From contig NZ_LLXT01000081.1 of assembly GCF_001431625.1 (NCBI RefSeq), positions 1 through 45,593 on the forward strand: a stretch of 45,593 nt of DNA. Reading direction: 5' to 3'. Position numbers and translations under genes: made by a program. The DNA comes from Stenotrophomonas geniculata ATCC 19374 = JCM 13324 (GTDB lineage: Bacteria; Pseudomonadota; Gammaproteobacteria; Xanthomonadales; Xanthomonadaceae). Positions 28,687 through 39,260 of this stretch are shown in pieces; the stretch's first letter is position 1; every line of letters starts with the position of its first letter. The notes below the pieces were generated by a model, which was given only the letters and a program-made list of their open reading frames with translations, had not been told where the DNA came from and did no database searches.

Positions 28687-29619
28687 TCAAGCCTCGCAGC
28701 TTCGACCTGCGCGATCCTCAGCCGCATTCCCCACCAGCAACTCAATCATCGCCCGCGCCGCCCCCGACTGCCGCCGATGCGGCGCATAGATCACCGAGAA
28801 CGGCCGCGATCGCCCACCCAACTGCGGCAACACCTCCACCAGCTGCCCGCGCCGCATCCGCTCGCGCACGATGAACGCATAGCTCTGGCAGATACCAATG
28901 CCCTGTTCGGCCAGCGACACCACGCCCAGCACATCGTCGGAGGTCTCGATGGACGAGCGCGGCAGCCAATCCACGTCGCGCCCGCCGTCGCGGAAGATCC
29001 ACGGCGCCAGCCGCCCGGTACGTGGCATCACGAAGGGCAGGCACAGGTGCTGCTGCAGGTCGTCCAGTGTCTGTGGCGTGCCACGGCGTTGCAGGTAGCC
29101 CGGCGCGGCCACCAGCAGCAACGGGGCGTCTTCCAGCTTCCGCCCCACCAGCCCGCTGTCCGGCAGCTGGCCCAAGCGGATGGCCAGGTCGAAGCCTTCG
29201 GCCACCAGGTCCACGTTTCGGTTGGTGATGTTCAATTCCACCTGCACCTGCGGGTACTGCTGCGCAAAGCGCGCCAGCACGGGCGGCAGCCGGTAGTGGC
29301 CATAGGTGGTGGGCACGCTCAGGCGCACGCGGCCGGCCAGCGCGCCGTCCTGGGCCAGTACATCGCGCTCGGCGTCGTCCAGCAGGCCGAAGGCGGTGCG
29401 CACCTGTTCCAGGTAGAGCCGCCCGGCGTCGGTCAGGCCCACGCGGCGGGTGGTCCGCTGCAGCAGCTGCCGGCCCAACCGCGCTTCCAGGCGCGTGACC
29501 GCGCGGCTCAATACCGACGGCGTGGTGGACAGCGCCACCGCGCCCGCCGTGAACGAGCCGTGCTCGACCACCGCCAGGAACACCTCCACATCGCCCAGGT
29601 AGTCGAACTTGCGGCTCAT
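28687..29619 (-). CDS. LysR-family transcriptional regulator
   Basis: A 310-residue LysR regulator: winged helix-turn-helix at about 5-65 (VFLAVVEHGSFTAGAVALST, then SVLSRAVTRLEARLGRQLLQ) and a C-terminal periplasmic-binding-like effector domain. ATG 29619 (MSRKFDYLGDVEVFL) matches the usual start. Divergent from the DJ-1/PfpI gene with a 97-bp gap, the classic layout for a LysR regulator and its target. The ligand is unknown. Confidence 0.92.
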   Translation of the reverse strand: MSRKFDYLGDVEVFLAVVEHGSFTAGAVALSTTPSVLSRAVTRLEARLGRQLLQRTTRRVGLTDAGRLYLEQVRTAFGLLDDAERDVLAQDGALAGRVRLSVPTTYGHYRLPPVLARFAQQYPQVQVELNITNRNVDLVAEGFDLAIRLGQLPDSGLVGRKLEDAPLLLVAAPGYLQRRGTPQTLDDLQQHLCLPFVMPRTGRLAPWIFRDGGRDVDWLPRSSIETSDDVLGVVSLAEQGIGICQSYAFIVRERMRRGQLVEVLPQLGGRSRPFSVIYAPHRRQSGAARAMIELLVGNAAEDRAGRSCEA

Positions 29620-29716
29620 TTGGCTCTCCGGGGAACAGATGTTTTGCGATGGGGCCAATTTATCGCCGCTGCGGCGATGAATAAAGTGGCGGCCATTCCC
29701 CGATAGGAGCTACCCC

Positions 29717-31386
<1,670 letters not shown>

Positions 31387-31404
31387 TGGGGCGTTGAAGC
31401 CAGA

Positions 31405-31428
31405 GCATCCACGCGTGGCGTGGATCTA
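31405..31428. repeat. Single REP unit
   Basis: CATCCACGCGTGGCGTGGAT followed by CTAG, same subtype as the two at 15408-15476. Confidence 0.7.
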
Positions 31429-31471
31429 GTCGGGCCTTGCAAGTGCCTGAACGTTCATCCTGGAGATCTGT

Positions 31472-31951
31472 GTGCCCAGCACGCTGGAAACTGCTTTGAA
31501 GACCGTAGGTTTCATTGTCCTTGCGGCGCTTCCGTTGGTGATCCTCTGGTTTACCCTTCGGCGAATGTCGGCAACTGCTCGCTCGTCCGTGAAATCGGGG
31601 CTGCGTTTGGATCCTCCTCGCCAGATCTCCGGAACATCCATGACCTTGGTGATGGTGGATGGCAAAGAGGATCGCGAGCACTACTTCTTTGATGCGGAGT
31701 CCTTCTACCTGCGGCGTGGGCCGGTGCCTACGGCGGTTCCGCTTTCGCAGATCACCTCAGTCACACGAACGTCCGACGTCATCTATTCGCGCTATGTCTG
31801 GCAGGTATGCTTCAGCAGAGCATCGGGTAGAAAGTGCGTGACGTTCACCAACAATCTGTCGCTGTTCAACCGCGACTTCCTGCTTTTCCTGGAGGCGGTG
31901 CGGAAGGCCAATCCACTGGCGACCGTTGATCGAGCGGGTCTGTTCTTCTGA
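31472..31951 (+). CDS. Small membrane-anchored protein of unknown function
   Basis: A 159-residue protein with one N-terminal membrane helix (VGFIVLAALPLVILWFTL) and a soluble domain predicted to be beta-rich (YFFDAESFYLRRGPVPTAVP, VWQVCFSRASGRK) that resembles PH-like or DUF-type domains without a clear match. GTG start at 31472 has a GGAGAT ribosome site six bases upstream. It is monocistronic. Confidence 0.65.
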   Translation: MPSTLETALKTVGFIVLAALPLVILWFTLRRMSATARSSVKSGLRLDPPRQISGTSMTLVMVDGKEDREHYFFDAESFYLRRGPVPTAVPLSQITSVTRTSDVIYSRYVWQVCFSRASGRKCVTFTNNLSLFNRDFLLFLEAVRKANPLATVDRAGLFF

Positions 31952-32040
31952 TTGCGCGGCGATATCAATAGCGCCGATTGGCAAACAGAGGGACCAGGAG
32001 GGCGGGTTGTTGTGAATGATTTCGCGCGTGTCTTACACAC

Positions 32041-35000
32041 TCAGCCCATGCTGGCGGCACGGATCTGGATATCCTGCTGCACGCGCTGATCTTCCAACTG
32101 CTGTTCGAGTTGATTGGCGATGGCGCGCTGCTGCGCTTCGCGGCTGACGGCGTCGAACTGCTGCATGGATTCTTCGACTGAGGTCTGTGCGGCCAGTTCG
32201 GTCGGCATCGCAGCGCGCTGGTGTGCGGGGTCGCTGGGCTCGCCCTGTACGACGAACAGAGTATGACCGGCGGGTTTGTCCGCGGTGGCGTTGCTCAGCA
32301 GTACGTGGTCCACGCGATCCAGGTCGTTGTCCTTGGCGAGCACCAGCAAGCTGGCAGTCATGCGCTCGCTGGCTTCGTCGAACGTGCGGCCGTGCTTTGC
32401 ATCTAATGTGGCTACGCCTGTGCGCACCTGCTGGTAGAGGGCGTGATCGGGATGCTCAGGCTGGGTAGGCAGCAGGGGGGCGGGCGGCGCTTCGGGCTCT
32501 TGCTGGGCCGTTGCGCTTGAGGGTGGTGCCGCCAGTGCTTCCACGGGTGGTGGCGCGTAAGGAGGCTCGTGCTCTGAGACCCTGGGCGCAGCGGCCTCGG
32601 CTGCTGCGAGGGGGGCTGGAACGTCTGGCTCAAGTTGGACTGGCGCTGGTGTTGCTTCGGCTTCGTGGAGACGAGCAGTAGCCGGGGCGGCGTCAGCCAC
32701 TTCGGCCTGGATTGACGGGGCCAGAGAGTGGGTCTGAGTCGCAACGGGCTCCTGCGCAGGAGCGGGGTGTCCGACATCCGACGTAGGTAATGCACTCACT
32801 TCTGGCTGTGCGGGAGATCGCTCAGCGGAGGGAATGCCGGGTGACGGCACAGGGGCTGCCGGCATCGGGTGCGCAGGAGGATTTGCCTCGGTATGCGCTT
32901 GCCGCTCGCTTGACTCATCCGGTGCAGGTTGCGTTGCAGCGGCCGCGATCGGCTCCCGTCGTGGTGCTTCGCGGCGAGCCGGTTCCTGCACGGATTCCAC
33001 ACGATCCGAAGGCGTCGGCGCTGCAGGCGCAGGAGCGCGATGCTCCTGTACCAAGGGTGATGTGTTGGGCGACAGTGCAGCGCGTTCAACGCTGTGCGCA
33101 TCGATCACGGCTTGTGGCGTCAGCCGTTCTTCGGCGTGCTCGCCGCGAACCTCAGCCACGGCAGCGGCGGCAACCTGCTGCGCTTGCGGTGCAGCGACAC
33201 CCAGTCGATTGGCTTCCTGCATGGCCTGGTCGCGGGCTTCGCGTTCGTTGACGGTCAGTGCCTCGATACTGCGTTCGTGGGCGCCGGGTACCGGCGCCTC
33301 CATCTGTTGGATGGCGCGGATCTGCGGATAGGTTCGGTTCAACTCGTCGCGGATGTTGCCCTCGGCCAGCGAGTCGTAGATCCAGCCGTCATGCAGCCAT
33401 TCGCCGTCGCCCTGTTGCTGATAGGTGCGTCCATCGGATGCCAGTACGTGATCGGGATGGTCTTGGGCCCAGATCACTTCATCCGGAATCGGTCCGTACT
33501 GGGACCAGCCTTGGGCGGTGTAGGCCTGCTCGTACTGCTTGGCAAAGGCCGCCGAGCTACGGGCGGCGTTGAAGGCCATGATGCCCTGTGCGGCGTCATC
33601 AAGCTGGGCAGCCTTGGTGGCGTCGGCTACTTCGACCGTGGTGTTCTTGATGCCGTGTTCGAGGACCTGATGGACGACCTCGCGCCGCCATTCGCCGGTT
33701 TCTGGATTGCGCTCCCAGGAGCGTGGCAGTGCGCTGGGCGTATCGCTGGCATCGCCGGCGATGCTGAAGGGATTGATCGGTTGATCCGGCGCGGACAGCC
33801 GCAGCCCGACGGCCCGGCTTGAGGCCTGGTAGTTCAGTTGCTGGGTCAATTCGGCGTCGGCCGTGAGCAGTGTAGTCGCGCCGTAGATCGGGCGATCGGC
33901 CAGGGTGCCGACGGTGCCGATGATCTCCCGCTCGCTGTGCGTCCAGCCCTTTTCGGGATGCGCCGGGTCAAACGTCCAGACCCTGCCGGTGCTGTCTGCC
34001 TGGTTGTTGATCTGGTACTTCTCGATCCAGTCGACGATCTCACCGCCACCCCAGGCGCCTAACCCGCCACCAATGATGCCGGTGACAATGGCGCCAGGGC
34101 CGGATTCGATGCCCAGCAGCGTACCGACCTTGGCGCCCACCACTGCGCCGGTCCAACCGCCGACGCTGCGTGCTCCGAAGTCCAGCAGCGCGGCTTCCGC
34201 GCCCGTCCGGTTGTCGCGTGCGTACAGGTCGGCGATCCTTGTTCCTTCCGTCGCGGCTTCAACGACCGTCGCTGCGGCGCCACCGATGACGGCGCCCCGC
34301 ACCATGTTTGGACGCACGCGGATGGTGTGGTCGATGACGCGTGCTTCCTGGATGTTGGGTGTAATGCCTTCAACAACCTTGAGCGTTGCGCGCTCATCGA
34401 AAACGGCTGCCGCTGTTGGTGGACTGACCTTGTCGTTGAGGGGCAGGGTGTCCCCAAGCTCGGCGTGCCAGCGGCCTTGTGCGCGCCAGCCATCGCGCAA
34501 TGATTGGGTGATTCGGGGGTCTTTCAGCCGAGCCTCACGTTCGGCTTCCAGCGCTGCGCCCGGTAGACGGGTATCGCTATGGCTGTCGTAGACCTGAGCG
34601 CCTTCGCGTCCGTAGAGTCGAATCTGGATGCCGGTCTCGGCATGAACCTTGTCCAGATTGCCGGGCAGGGCATCGTAAACGTGTTTGCGCACGTCTTCGG
34701 GGACGTAGCGGCCGAAACCGGCGCTATTCAAAGAGTCCGCAAAGCGCGCATCCACACCAAGTTCGCTTTCCAGCCGATGCGCGACGACGCCCCGAATCTC
34801 TACGTCGTAGCCTTTGGCCTGAAGGTCCTTGATCAGTGTGACCGCGCTATCACCGTTGCCGAGCGTGGCATCGAGGATGAGATTTCTACGCCCACCGATT
34901 GCTGCCGATCGCAGCTCTTTTGCCCATTGGCTGGCGTCTTCGTGGGTGTGGCCGGCCCAAGTGTATGGGTGCTGCTGACGCAGGCGTTCGACGTCCGGAT

Positions 35001-35226
35001 GTGTATCGCGTAGATCGTCAGGATCGATGGGCACTACGTCATACCCCAAGTCGATCTTTGCCGCATCATTCAGTTTTCTCTTGCCAGCACCTGGTTGCCC
35101 GGCCAAGACGATGGCGCGCGGTACTTCATGATGGTTTGCGGAATTGAATCCACTCCGAGGGATGACGTGCCGCTCCAGGTATTCTGCATGAGTCGCGGGG
35201 GCAAGAACGGCACTGGGAGCTGGCAT
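32041..35226 (-). CDS. Zeta-toxin domain effector of the Xanthomonadaceae T4SS (XVIPCD)
   Basis: A 1061-residue multidomain toxin. Residues 37-260 carry a zeta-toxin-like kinase: Walker A GQPGAGKR (43-50), IDPDDLRDTHP and LILDATLG. Residues 310-396 are a Gly/Ala-rich zipper (VIGGAAATVV, GAIVTGIIGGGLGAWGGGE), suggesting membrane contact. Residues 700-920 are a Pro/Ala/Glu linker. The C-terminus from about 925 matches XVIPCD, the VirD4-binding secretion signal: HALYQQVRTGVATLDAKHGR, RVDHVLLS, TLFVVQGEPSDPAHQR and a Gln-rich end. Such effectors kill competing bacteria by contact. The serine/threonine after the Walker lysine is replaced by Arg. An immunity gene overlaps its start. Confidence 0.88.
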   Translation of the reverse strand: MPAPSAVLAPATHAEYLERHVIPRSGFNSANHHEVPRAIVLAGQPGAGKRKLNDAAKIDLGYDVVPIDPDDLRDTHPDVERLRQQHPYTWAGHTHEDASQWAKELRSAAIGGRRNLILDATLGNGDSAVTLIKDLQAKGYDVEIRGVVAHRLESELGVDARFADSLNSAGFGRYVPEDVRKHVYDALPGNLDKVHAETGIQIRLYGREGAQVYDSHSDTRLPGAALEAEREARLKDPRITQSLRDGWRAQGRWHAELGDTLPLNDKVSPPTAAAVFDERATLKVVEGITPNIQEARVIDHTIRVRPNMVRGAVIGGAAATVVEAATEGTRIADLYARDNRTGAEAALLDFGARSVGGWTGAVVGAKVGTLLGIESGPGAIVTGIIGGGLGAWGGGEIVDWIEKYQINNQADSTGRVWTFDPAHPEKGWTHSEREIIGTVGTLADRPIYGATTLLTADAELTQQLNYQASSRAVGLRLSAPDQPINPFSIAGDASDTPSALPRSWERNPETGEWRREVVHQVLEHGIKNTTVEVADATKAAQLDDAAQGIMAFNAARSSAAFAKQYEQAYTAQGWSQYGPIPDEVIWAQDHPDHVLASDGRTYQQQGDGEWLHDGWIYDSLAEGNIRDELNRTYPQIRAIQQMEAPVPGAHERSIEALTVNEREARDQAMQEANRLGVAAPQAQQVAAAAVAEVRGEHAEERLTPQAVIDAHSVERAALSPNTSPLVQEHRAPAPAAPTPSDRVESVQEPARREAPRREPIAAAATQPAPDESSERQAHTEANPPAHPMPAAPVPSPGIPSAERSPAQPEVSALPTSDVGHPAPAQEPVATQTHSLAPSIQAEVADAAPATARLHEAEATPAPVQLEPDVPAPLAAAEAAAPRVSEHEPPYAPPPVEALAAPPSSATAQQEPEAPPAPLLPTQPEHPDHALYQQVRTGVATLDAKHGRTFDEASERMTASLLVLAKDNDLDRVDHVLLSNATADKPAGHTLFVVQGEPSDPAHQRAAMPTELAAQTSVEESMQQFDAVSREAQQRAIANQLEQQLEDQRVQQDIQIRAASMG

Positions 35227-35573
35227 CAGTAGTGCTCTTTATGAGTTTCAAAGTAGGCCGCAAGATCACTGATGTTCAGCATCCCGCCGCCACCGCTTCG
35301 TGCCATGAACATCAGTTCGAGCTTCTCATTTGCCTGTGCAATGGCCTGCGGATTGCCTGACGTTTCGGCGGTGGCTAGTTCAGCTCGCGCTTCAGCGATA
35401 AAGCCACTGAGGTGGTCTTCCAATAGCCAGACTGCGGCCTCAAAAGGAGGGGTGGACTTTATCCTCCTGTCCTTCACCGAGTTGAGAGCCTTCTGCAGTC
35501 GTTCGATATACTCCGGATAGTCTTTGAGCATTTCCTGGAGCTTAGCCGGAACCGGGGGGGAGGATTGAGGCAT
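35226..35573 (-). CDS. Putative cognate immunity / antitoxin protein
   Basis: A 115-residue helical, charged protein without signal peptide (MPQSSPPVPAKLQEMLKDYP). Its stop codon overlaps the effector ATG (TGATG), so it is made before the toxin and translationally coupled. That and the cytoplasmic nature fit an antidote to a cytoplasmic zeta kinase, as epsilon is in classic epsilon-zeta modules, although no epsilon similarity is visible. I take ATG 35573, which aligns with the start of the neighbouring paralogue; longer starts at 35609 and 35639 have no ribosome site. Confidence 0.65.
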   Translation of the reverse strand: MPQSSPPVPAKLQEMLKDYPEYIERLQKALNSVKDRRIKSTPPFEAAVWLLEDHLSGFIAEARAELATAETSGNPQAIAQANEKLELMFMARSGGGGMLNISDLAAYFETHKEHY

Positions 35574-35677
35574 GGTGGGTACCTGTTCAGCTGTCTGACG
35601 CGTTTTCATGAGTATCTGTACTTGTAATGGCGAGTTCAATGCCCCCTCAATAGCCAGCCGACTAACAGAAGCCGTCG

Positions 35678-36019
35678 CTAGTCGGGCCTTGAATGAAGCT
35701 CGAAGTACTTCCTGAGATCGCCAAGTCTGGCCATGCCAAAGTTGCTGGATCTCGCAAAGGACATGAGCCTTTCCTTTGTTTGAGACTGTGCGACTGCCTT
35801 GGGGGCGTCTGAAGCTTCGGCAATTGCTAGTTCAGCTCGCGCTTCGGCGACAAAGCTAGTGAGACAGTCCTCCATACTGCGGCCTCAAGGGGGGGCGTAA
35901 CTCTGTCGCCTATGGCTCACTGAAATGAGAGCCTTCTGTAGCTGTTCGATGTGCTCCGGATAGTCCTTGAGCATTTCCTGGAGGTTCGCCGGGACAGGCG
36001 GAGGGGAAGCAAAAGCCAT
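35678..36019 (-). pseudogene. Broken paralogue of the immunity gene
   Basis: Starts MAFASPPPVPANLQEMLKDY and continues as a close copy of the downstream immunity protein, but a TGA stop (35885-35887) interrupts it after SYAPP; the same frame then continues GRSMEDCLTSFVAEARAELA to the end at 35678. Alignment to the intact copy shows that a seven-C run plus a deletion of a few bases replaced the segment PFEAAVWLLEDH. A duplicated immunity gene in which only the copy next to the toxin stays intact. Confidence 0.7.
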
Positions 36020-36293
36020 GACTATCACCCTTTCGGCAGATCCATGCGGATTCAAGGGTATCCGCACATTCCGTGGCGGGTCCAATGTCATTTGCGACAT
36101 CGGGCGGAGTGCCTGAGCGGCCTCCGTCGGGCCATCCATGGGTGGATTGCGCTGACTATAGGGCCAACACCGATGGACGCGGAGGGTCTTCTGGGCACCC
36201 GGTCTTGTGGGTCTGGCGGGATGCCCTGGGATGGTGCTGGCATAATGCCAACGGGACGAAAGGATGCCCGCAAACAGGAAGGACGCCTGCGCC

Positions 36294-36773
36294 ATGACGA
36301 ACATGCCAACCCAGCTCACGACCGACTTCGATGCGGTGCTCGACCGTGGTGACATTGCCGAGGCGCGGCGGCTGTTGACTCCACAGCTTGCAAGCGGCTG
36401 TGCCGAAGCGTTGTTCCTCTCTTCTTCGATGCCCGTTGGGGAGGACGACGCACATGCCGAGGCGGACAGCTTCGCGACCCTCAAGCAGGCCGCAGAGAAG
36501 GGTTATATCCCGGCAATCCATGCGGTAGGACTGTGCCTGCTGACCGGCGACCGCGTCGAGCAGGACGTCATGCGGGCGGCCTCGTGTTTTGAGCGGGCAT
36601 CGGAGGCCGGCTATCCGTCGGCCATGTTCGAGTTTGGCTTGGCGTTGTTCCATGGCAAGGGTGTTGCCAGGGACGTGCCGCGTGCGGTGGACCTGATTCG
36701 CGCTTCGGCGCAGGGTGGGAATGAGTACGCCAGGGAGTTCCTGTTGGCGTATTCGTTGGACGTGGGCACGTAG
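36294..36773 (+). CDS. Sel1-like repeat protein
   Basis: A 159-residue protein with Sel1-type helical repeats: AEADSFATLKQAAEKGYIPA, AASCFERASEAGYPSAMFEF and AVDLIRASAQGGNEYAREFL. Such repeats serve protein-protein contacts. No signal peptide. Start at 36294 follows GGAAGG; an upstream ATG at 36264 is less likely. Adjacent to the effector locus but on the opposite strand; no functional link is evident. Confidence 0.8.
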   Translation: MTNMPTQLTTDFDAVLDRGDIAEARRLLTPQLASGCAEALFLSSSMPVGEDDAHAEADSFATLKQAAEKGYIPAIHAVGLCLLTGDRVEQDVMRAASCFERASEAGYPSAMFEFGLALFHGKGVARDVPRAVDLIRASAQGGNEYAREFLLAYSLDVGT

Positions 36774-36834
36774 GAGGAGGGTGCGGAGGCCGGTAACGCT
36801 ACACTGGCGGCCCACCCCCAATGGAAGCTCGCCC

Positions 36835-37617
36835 ATGTTCAGTGGAAAGGTTGCGGTGGTCACCGGCTCCACCAGCGGTATCGGTCTTGGCATTGCGACT
36901 GCGCTGGCGCGGCAAGGTGCCGATGTCGTGCTGAATGGCTTCGGCGACGCGGCGGAAATCGAGCGCATTCGTTCGCGGCTGGAGGCCGAGTTCGGCGTGC
37001 GGGTAGCGCATGACGGCGCCGACTTGTCACGGGGCGAGGCGGTGCGCGGACTGATCGACCACGCCGTGGCGAAGATGGGCCGCATCGACATCCTGGTGAA
37101 CAATGCCGGCATCCAGCACACCGCGTCGATCGAGGAATTCCCGGTCGAGAAGTGGGATGCAATCCTGGCGCTGAATCTGTCGGCGGTGTTCCATGCAACG
37201 GCGGCCGCCTTGCCTTACATGAAGGGGCAGGACGCCGGCCGCATCATCAACATCGCGTCGGTACACGGACTGGTGGGCTCGGCGAACAAGTCGGCCTATG
37301 TGGCGGCCAAGCATGGCGTGGTGGGCTTCACCAAGGTAACCGCACTGGAGAATGCGGGCACCGGCATCACCGCCAATGCCATCTGCCCGGGCTGGGTGCG
37401 AACGGCGCTGGTCGAGCAGCAGATCACCGCGTTGGCGGAGAAGGACGGCACAGATCAGGAATCTGCCGCCCGCGCGCTGCTGGCTGAAAAGCAGCCGTCG
37501 TTGCAGTTCGTGACGCCCGAGCAGCTGGGCGAAATGGTGGTGTTCCTGGCTTCGGACGCTGCGGCGCAGATCACTGGCACGGCGCTGCCGGTGGATGGGG
37601 GCTGGACGGCGCGCTAA
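36835..37617 (+). CDS. bdhA: 3-hydroxybutyrate dehydrogenase (SDR family)
   Basis: A 260-residue short-chain dehydrogenase that oxidises D-3-hydroxybutyrate to acetoacetate with NAD. The cofactor motif is TGSTSGIG (10-17), NNAG at 89-92, and the catalytic set is S142, Y155, K159 (ASVHGLVGSANKSAYVAAKH). The sequence GITANAICPGWVRTALVEQQ is characteristic of this enzyme. Its stop codon overlaps the convergent DUF4180 gene by four bases. Confidence 0.9.
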   Translation: MFSGKVAVVTGSTSGIGLGIATALARQGADVVLNGFGDAAEIERIRSRLEAEFGVRVAHDGADLSRGEAVRGLIDHAVAKMGRIDILVNNAGIQHTASIEEFPVEKWDAILALNLSAVFHATAAALPYMKGQDAGRIINIASVHGLVGSANKSAYVAAKHGVVGFTKVTALENAGTGITANAICPGWVRTALVEQQITALAEKDGTDQESAARALLAEKQPSLQFVTPEQLGEMVVFLASDAAAQITGTALPVDGGWTAR

Positions 37618-37985
37618 CTGGCCGAGGCCGACAGGCGAGTCTGCAGAGCATCCCAATCGGCCACGAAGCAGCCGTCGCGACCACGGTTGCACTCGGTGAT
37701 CCACGCGTCCAGCGATTCGCTTTGTGCGCGGTAGTCGCTGACATCGCCCAGCACGGCAAAGTGCAGGCGGTAGTTCACCAGCATCTGCAGCCACTGACCG
37801 GCCATGCCGGAGCGAAGCTCGAAGAAGTCTGCCGAAAGGCGCTGCACCGGCACGGCAATCCACTCGGCCTGATGCCCAAGGGCGTCGCCGACCAGATCGC
37901 GCAGGCCGTTGGCATCGAGTGCGGGGCCCTGCGGCTCGATGCGCAGGAGGCGGGTGGTGCCGATGTGTTCAATGGAATCATTCAT
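37614..37985 (-). CDS. DUF4180 domain protein
   Basis: A 123-residue protein of the DUF4180 family, recognised by RLSADFFELRSGMAGQWLQM followed by LVNYRLHFAVLGD and ESLDAWITECNRG. Function of the family is unknown. It overlaps the upstream hydrolase gene by eight bases, in a three-gene operon with an excisionase-like DNA-binding protein. Confidence 0.85.
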   Translation of the reverse strand: MNDSIEHIGTTRLLRIEPQGPALDANGLRDLVGDALGHQAEWIAVPVQRLSADFFELRSGMAGQWLQMLVNYRLHFAVLGDVSDYRAQSESLDAWITECNRGRDGCFVADWDALQTRLSASAS

Positions 37986-38844
37986 TCTGGAGGTTCTGCA
38001 GTTGACGCAGCCGGGCGAGGATGTCTTCGCGCAGGCCGGGGATGTAGTGATAGGCGTCTGCGAGCAGGGTGACGTCCGCCGTCGGGACGAGCCGCTTCAT
38101 GCGTTCGGCGGCGGCAGGGGTGTCGATGAGGGCATCACGCGCGCCCATGACAAGGGCTGCCGGCGGATGCAACGCAGCCAGGCGCTCGTCGCTGATGCGG
38201 GGAATGCGCAGCGGACGTGGCCGAACCTCGGCACGGATCAATGCCAACAGGTCGAGCAGCGGCTGTGCACGTGCAGGTGCATGCAGTGGCGCGGGACCCA
38301 TGACCGCGCGGCGCAGGTGCTCGCGTCCCCATCGGCCAAGCAGCAACAGTGGCAGCGCCTTGAGCAGGAATGCACGCTGGCGCCCGATACCCGAGGGGCT
38401 GACCAGGACCAGTGCGTTGACCCGGGCAGGCCTTCGCAGCGCGTAGCCCAGTGCCAGGAAGCCGCCGAACGACAGGCCCACGAATGCTGCGCTTTCCACG
38501 CCAAGTGCGTCGAGGACATCATCCAGCCATTGCGCATGCGCGTCGCTGTCCAGCGCAGGTTGCGTGCCTTCGCTGAGGCCCGGTTCGCCAATGATGTCGA
38601 CGGCATGCACGCGGTAGTACTCGCTCCAACGTTCGGCATCGAACATCCAGCTGGCGGCATTGCTGAGGGTGCCATGCAGCAGCACCAGGGCAGGGCCGTG
38701 TTCCGGGCCGCAGCTGACCACAAATGTCGAACCGGCGCGGGTGGCGAGATGGTGCGATTCGTGGGGTACCGGCCAGCCCGAAAGCACCTGGCGATAGGCG
38801 GCAAGCACGTGCTGCGTGGGAATGCCGGGGCGCTGCCGCTTCAT
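37978..38844 (-). CDS. Alpha/beta hydrolase
   Basis: A 288-residue alpha/beta hydrolase. The oxyanion motif HGTLSNAASW, nucleophile elbow GLSFGG (FVGLSFGGFLALGYALR), acid region VMGARDALID and catalytic histidine in DAYHYIPG are all visible. The substrate is unknown; small carboxylesters are possible. Overlaps both neighbours by four to eight bases. Confidence 0.88.
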   Translation of the reverse strand: MKRQRPGIPTQHVLAAYRQVLSGWPVPHESHHLATRAGSTFVVSCGPEHGPALVLLHGTLSNAASWMFDAERWSEYYRVHAVDIIGEPGLSEGTQPALDSDAHAQWLDDVLDALGVESAAFVGLSFGGFLALGYALRRPARVNALVLVSPSGIGRQRAFLLKALPLLLLGRWGREHLRRAVMGPAPLHAPARAQPLLDLLALIRAEVRPRPLRIPRISDERLAALHPPAALVMGARDALIDTPAAAERMKRLVPTADVTLLADAYHYIPGLREDILARLRQLQNLQNE

Positions 38845-39260
38845 GCGCTGCGGTCCTGCAACAGGCGCTGCAGGCTGACCAGCAGCGCCGTGGAACCTGC
38901 CAGGCCACCGATCACGATCAGCTTGAGCACATCGTGCTCAGGCGAATAGATCGTCTCCATGCGCAGCGGCTCATCGTTGGCCTCGCGGCCGGTGACGCGC
39001 GCATGCAGGGCACGCACCAGGTCGGCGGCACGTGCCGCACCGCATCCGGGAATATCCACCACCGTGGTCAGTTGTGGGCGCGCAGCGGAGGGCTGACGCA
39101 CGGTGCCGGTGAACACGTCGAGGTCTTCGGCGGTGATGCGATAGGACTTGCCGATGCGGGTCGCGCGCAGTTGGCCGCTACGGATATGCCGCAGGACGGT
39201 TTTGGGGTGCAGGCGGAGCTGCTGGGCAGCCTGATCGACGGTTAGCAACGCGAGGGACAT
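38841..39260 (-). CDS. Excisionase-type helix-turn-helix protein with C-terminal extension
   Basis: A 139-residue protein. Residues 1-55 are a MerR-like/excisionase helix-turn-helix (TVDQAAQQLRLHPKTVLRHI followed by RSGQLRATRIGKSYRI). The rest (about 60-139) ends in a hydrophobic segment LKLIVIGGLAGSTALLVSLQ and contains TVVDIPGCGAARAADLVRA. First gene of the operon with hydrolase and DUF4180, so probably its regulator rather than a phage excisionase. Upstream gap 39261-39394 has no other gene. Confidence 0.8.
   Translation of the reverse strand: MSLALLTVDQAAQQLRLHPKTVLRHIRSGQLRATRIGKSYRITAEDLDVFTGTVRQPSAARPQLTTVVDIPGCGAARAADLVRALHARVTGREANDEPLRMETIYSPEHDVLKLIVIGGLAGSTALLVSLQRLLQDRSA

Noticed and set aside
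27364..28690. Duplicate of the guaA 3' end as an attachment repeat
   Set aside because: I looked for copies of the CCGGCTACTATTGAGTGGGA end and found none; short partial matches were not convincing.
36105..36150. tRNA-like TGCCTGAGCGGCC next to the broken immunity gene
   Set aside because: Only a D-arm-like string; no acceptor stem, anticodon arm or T-arm could be paired.
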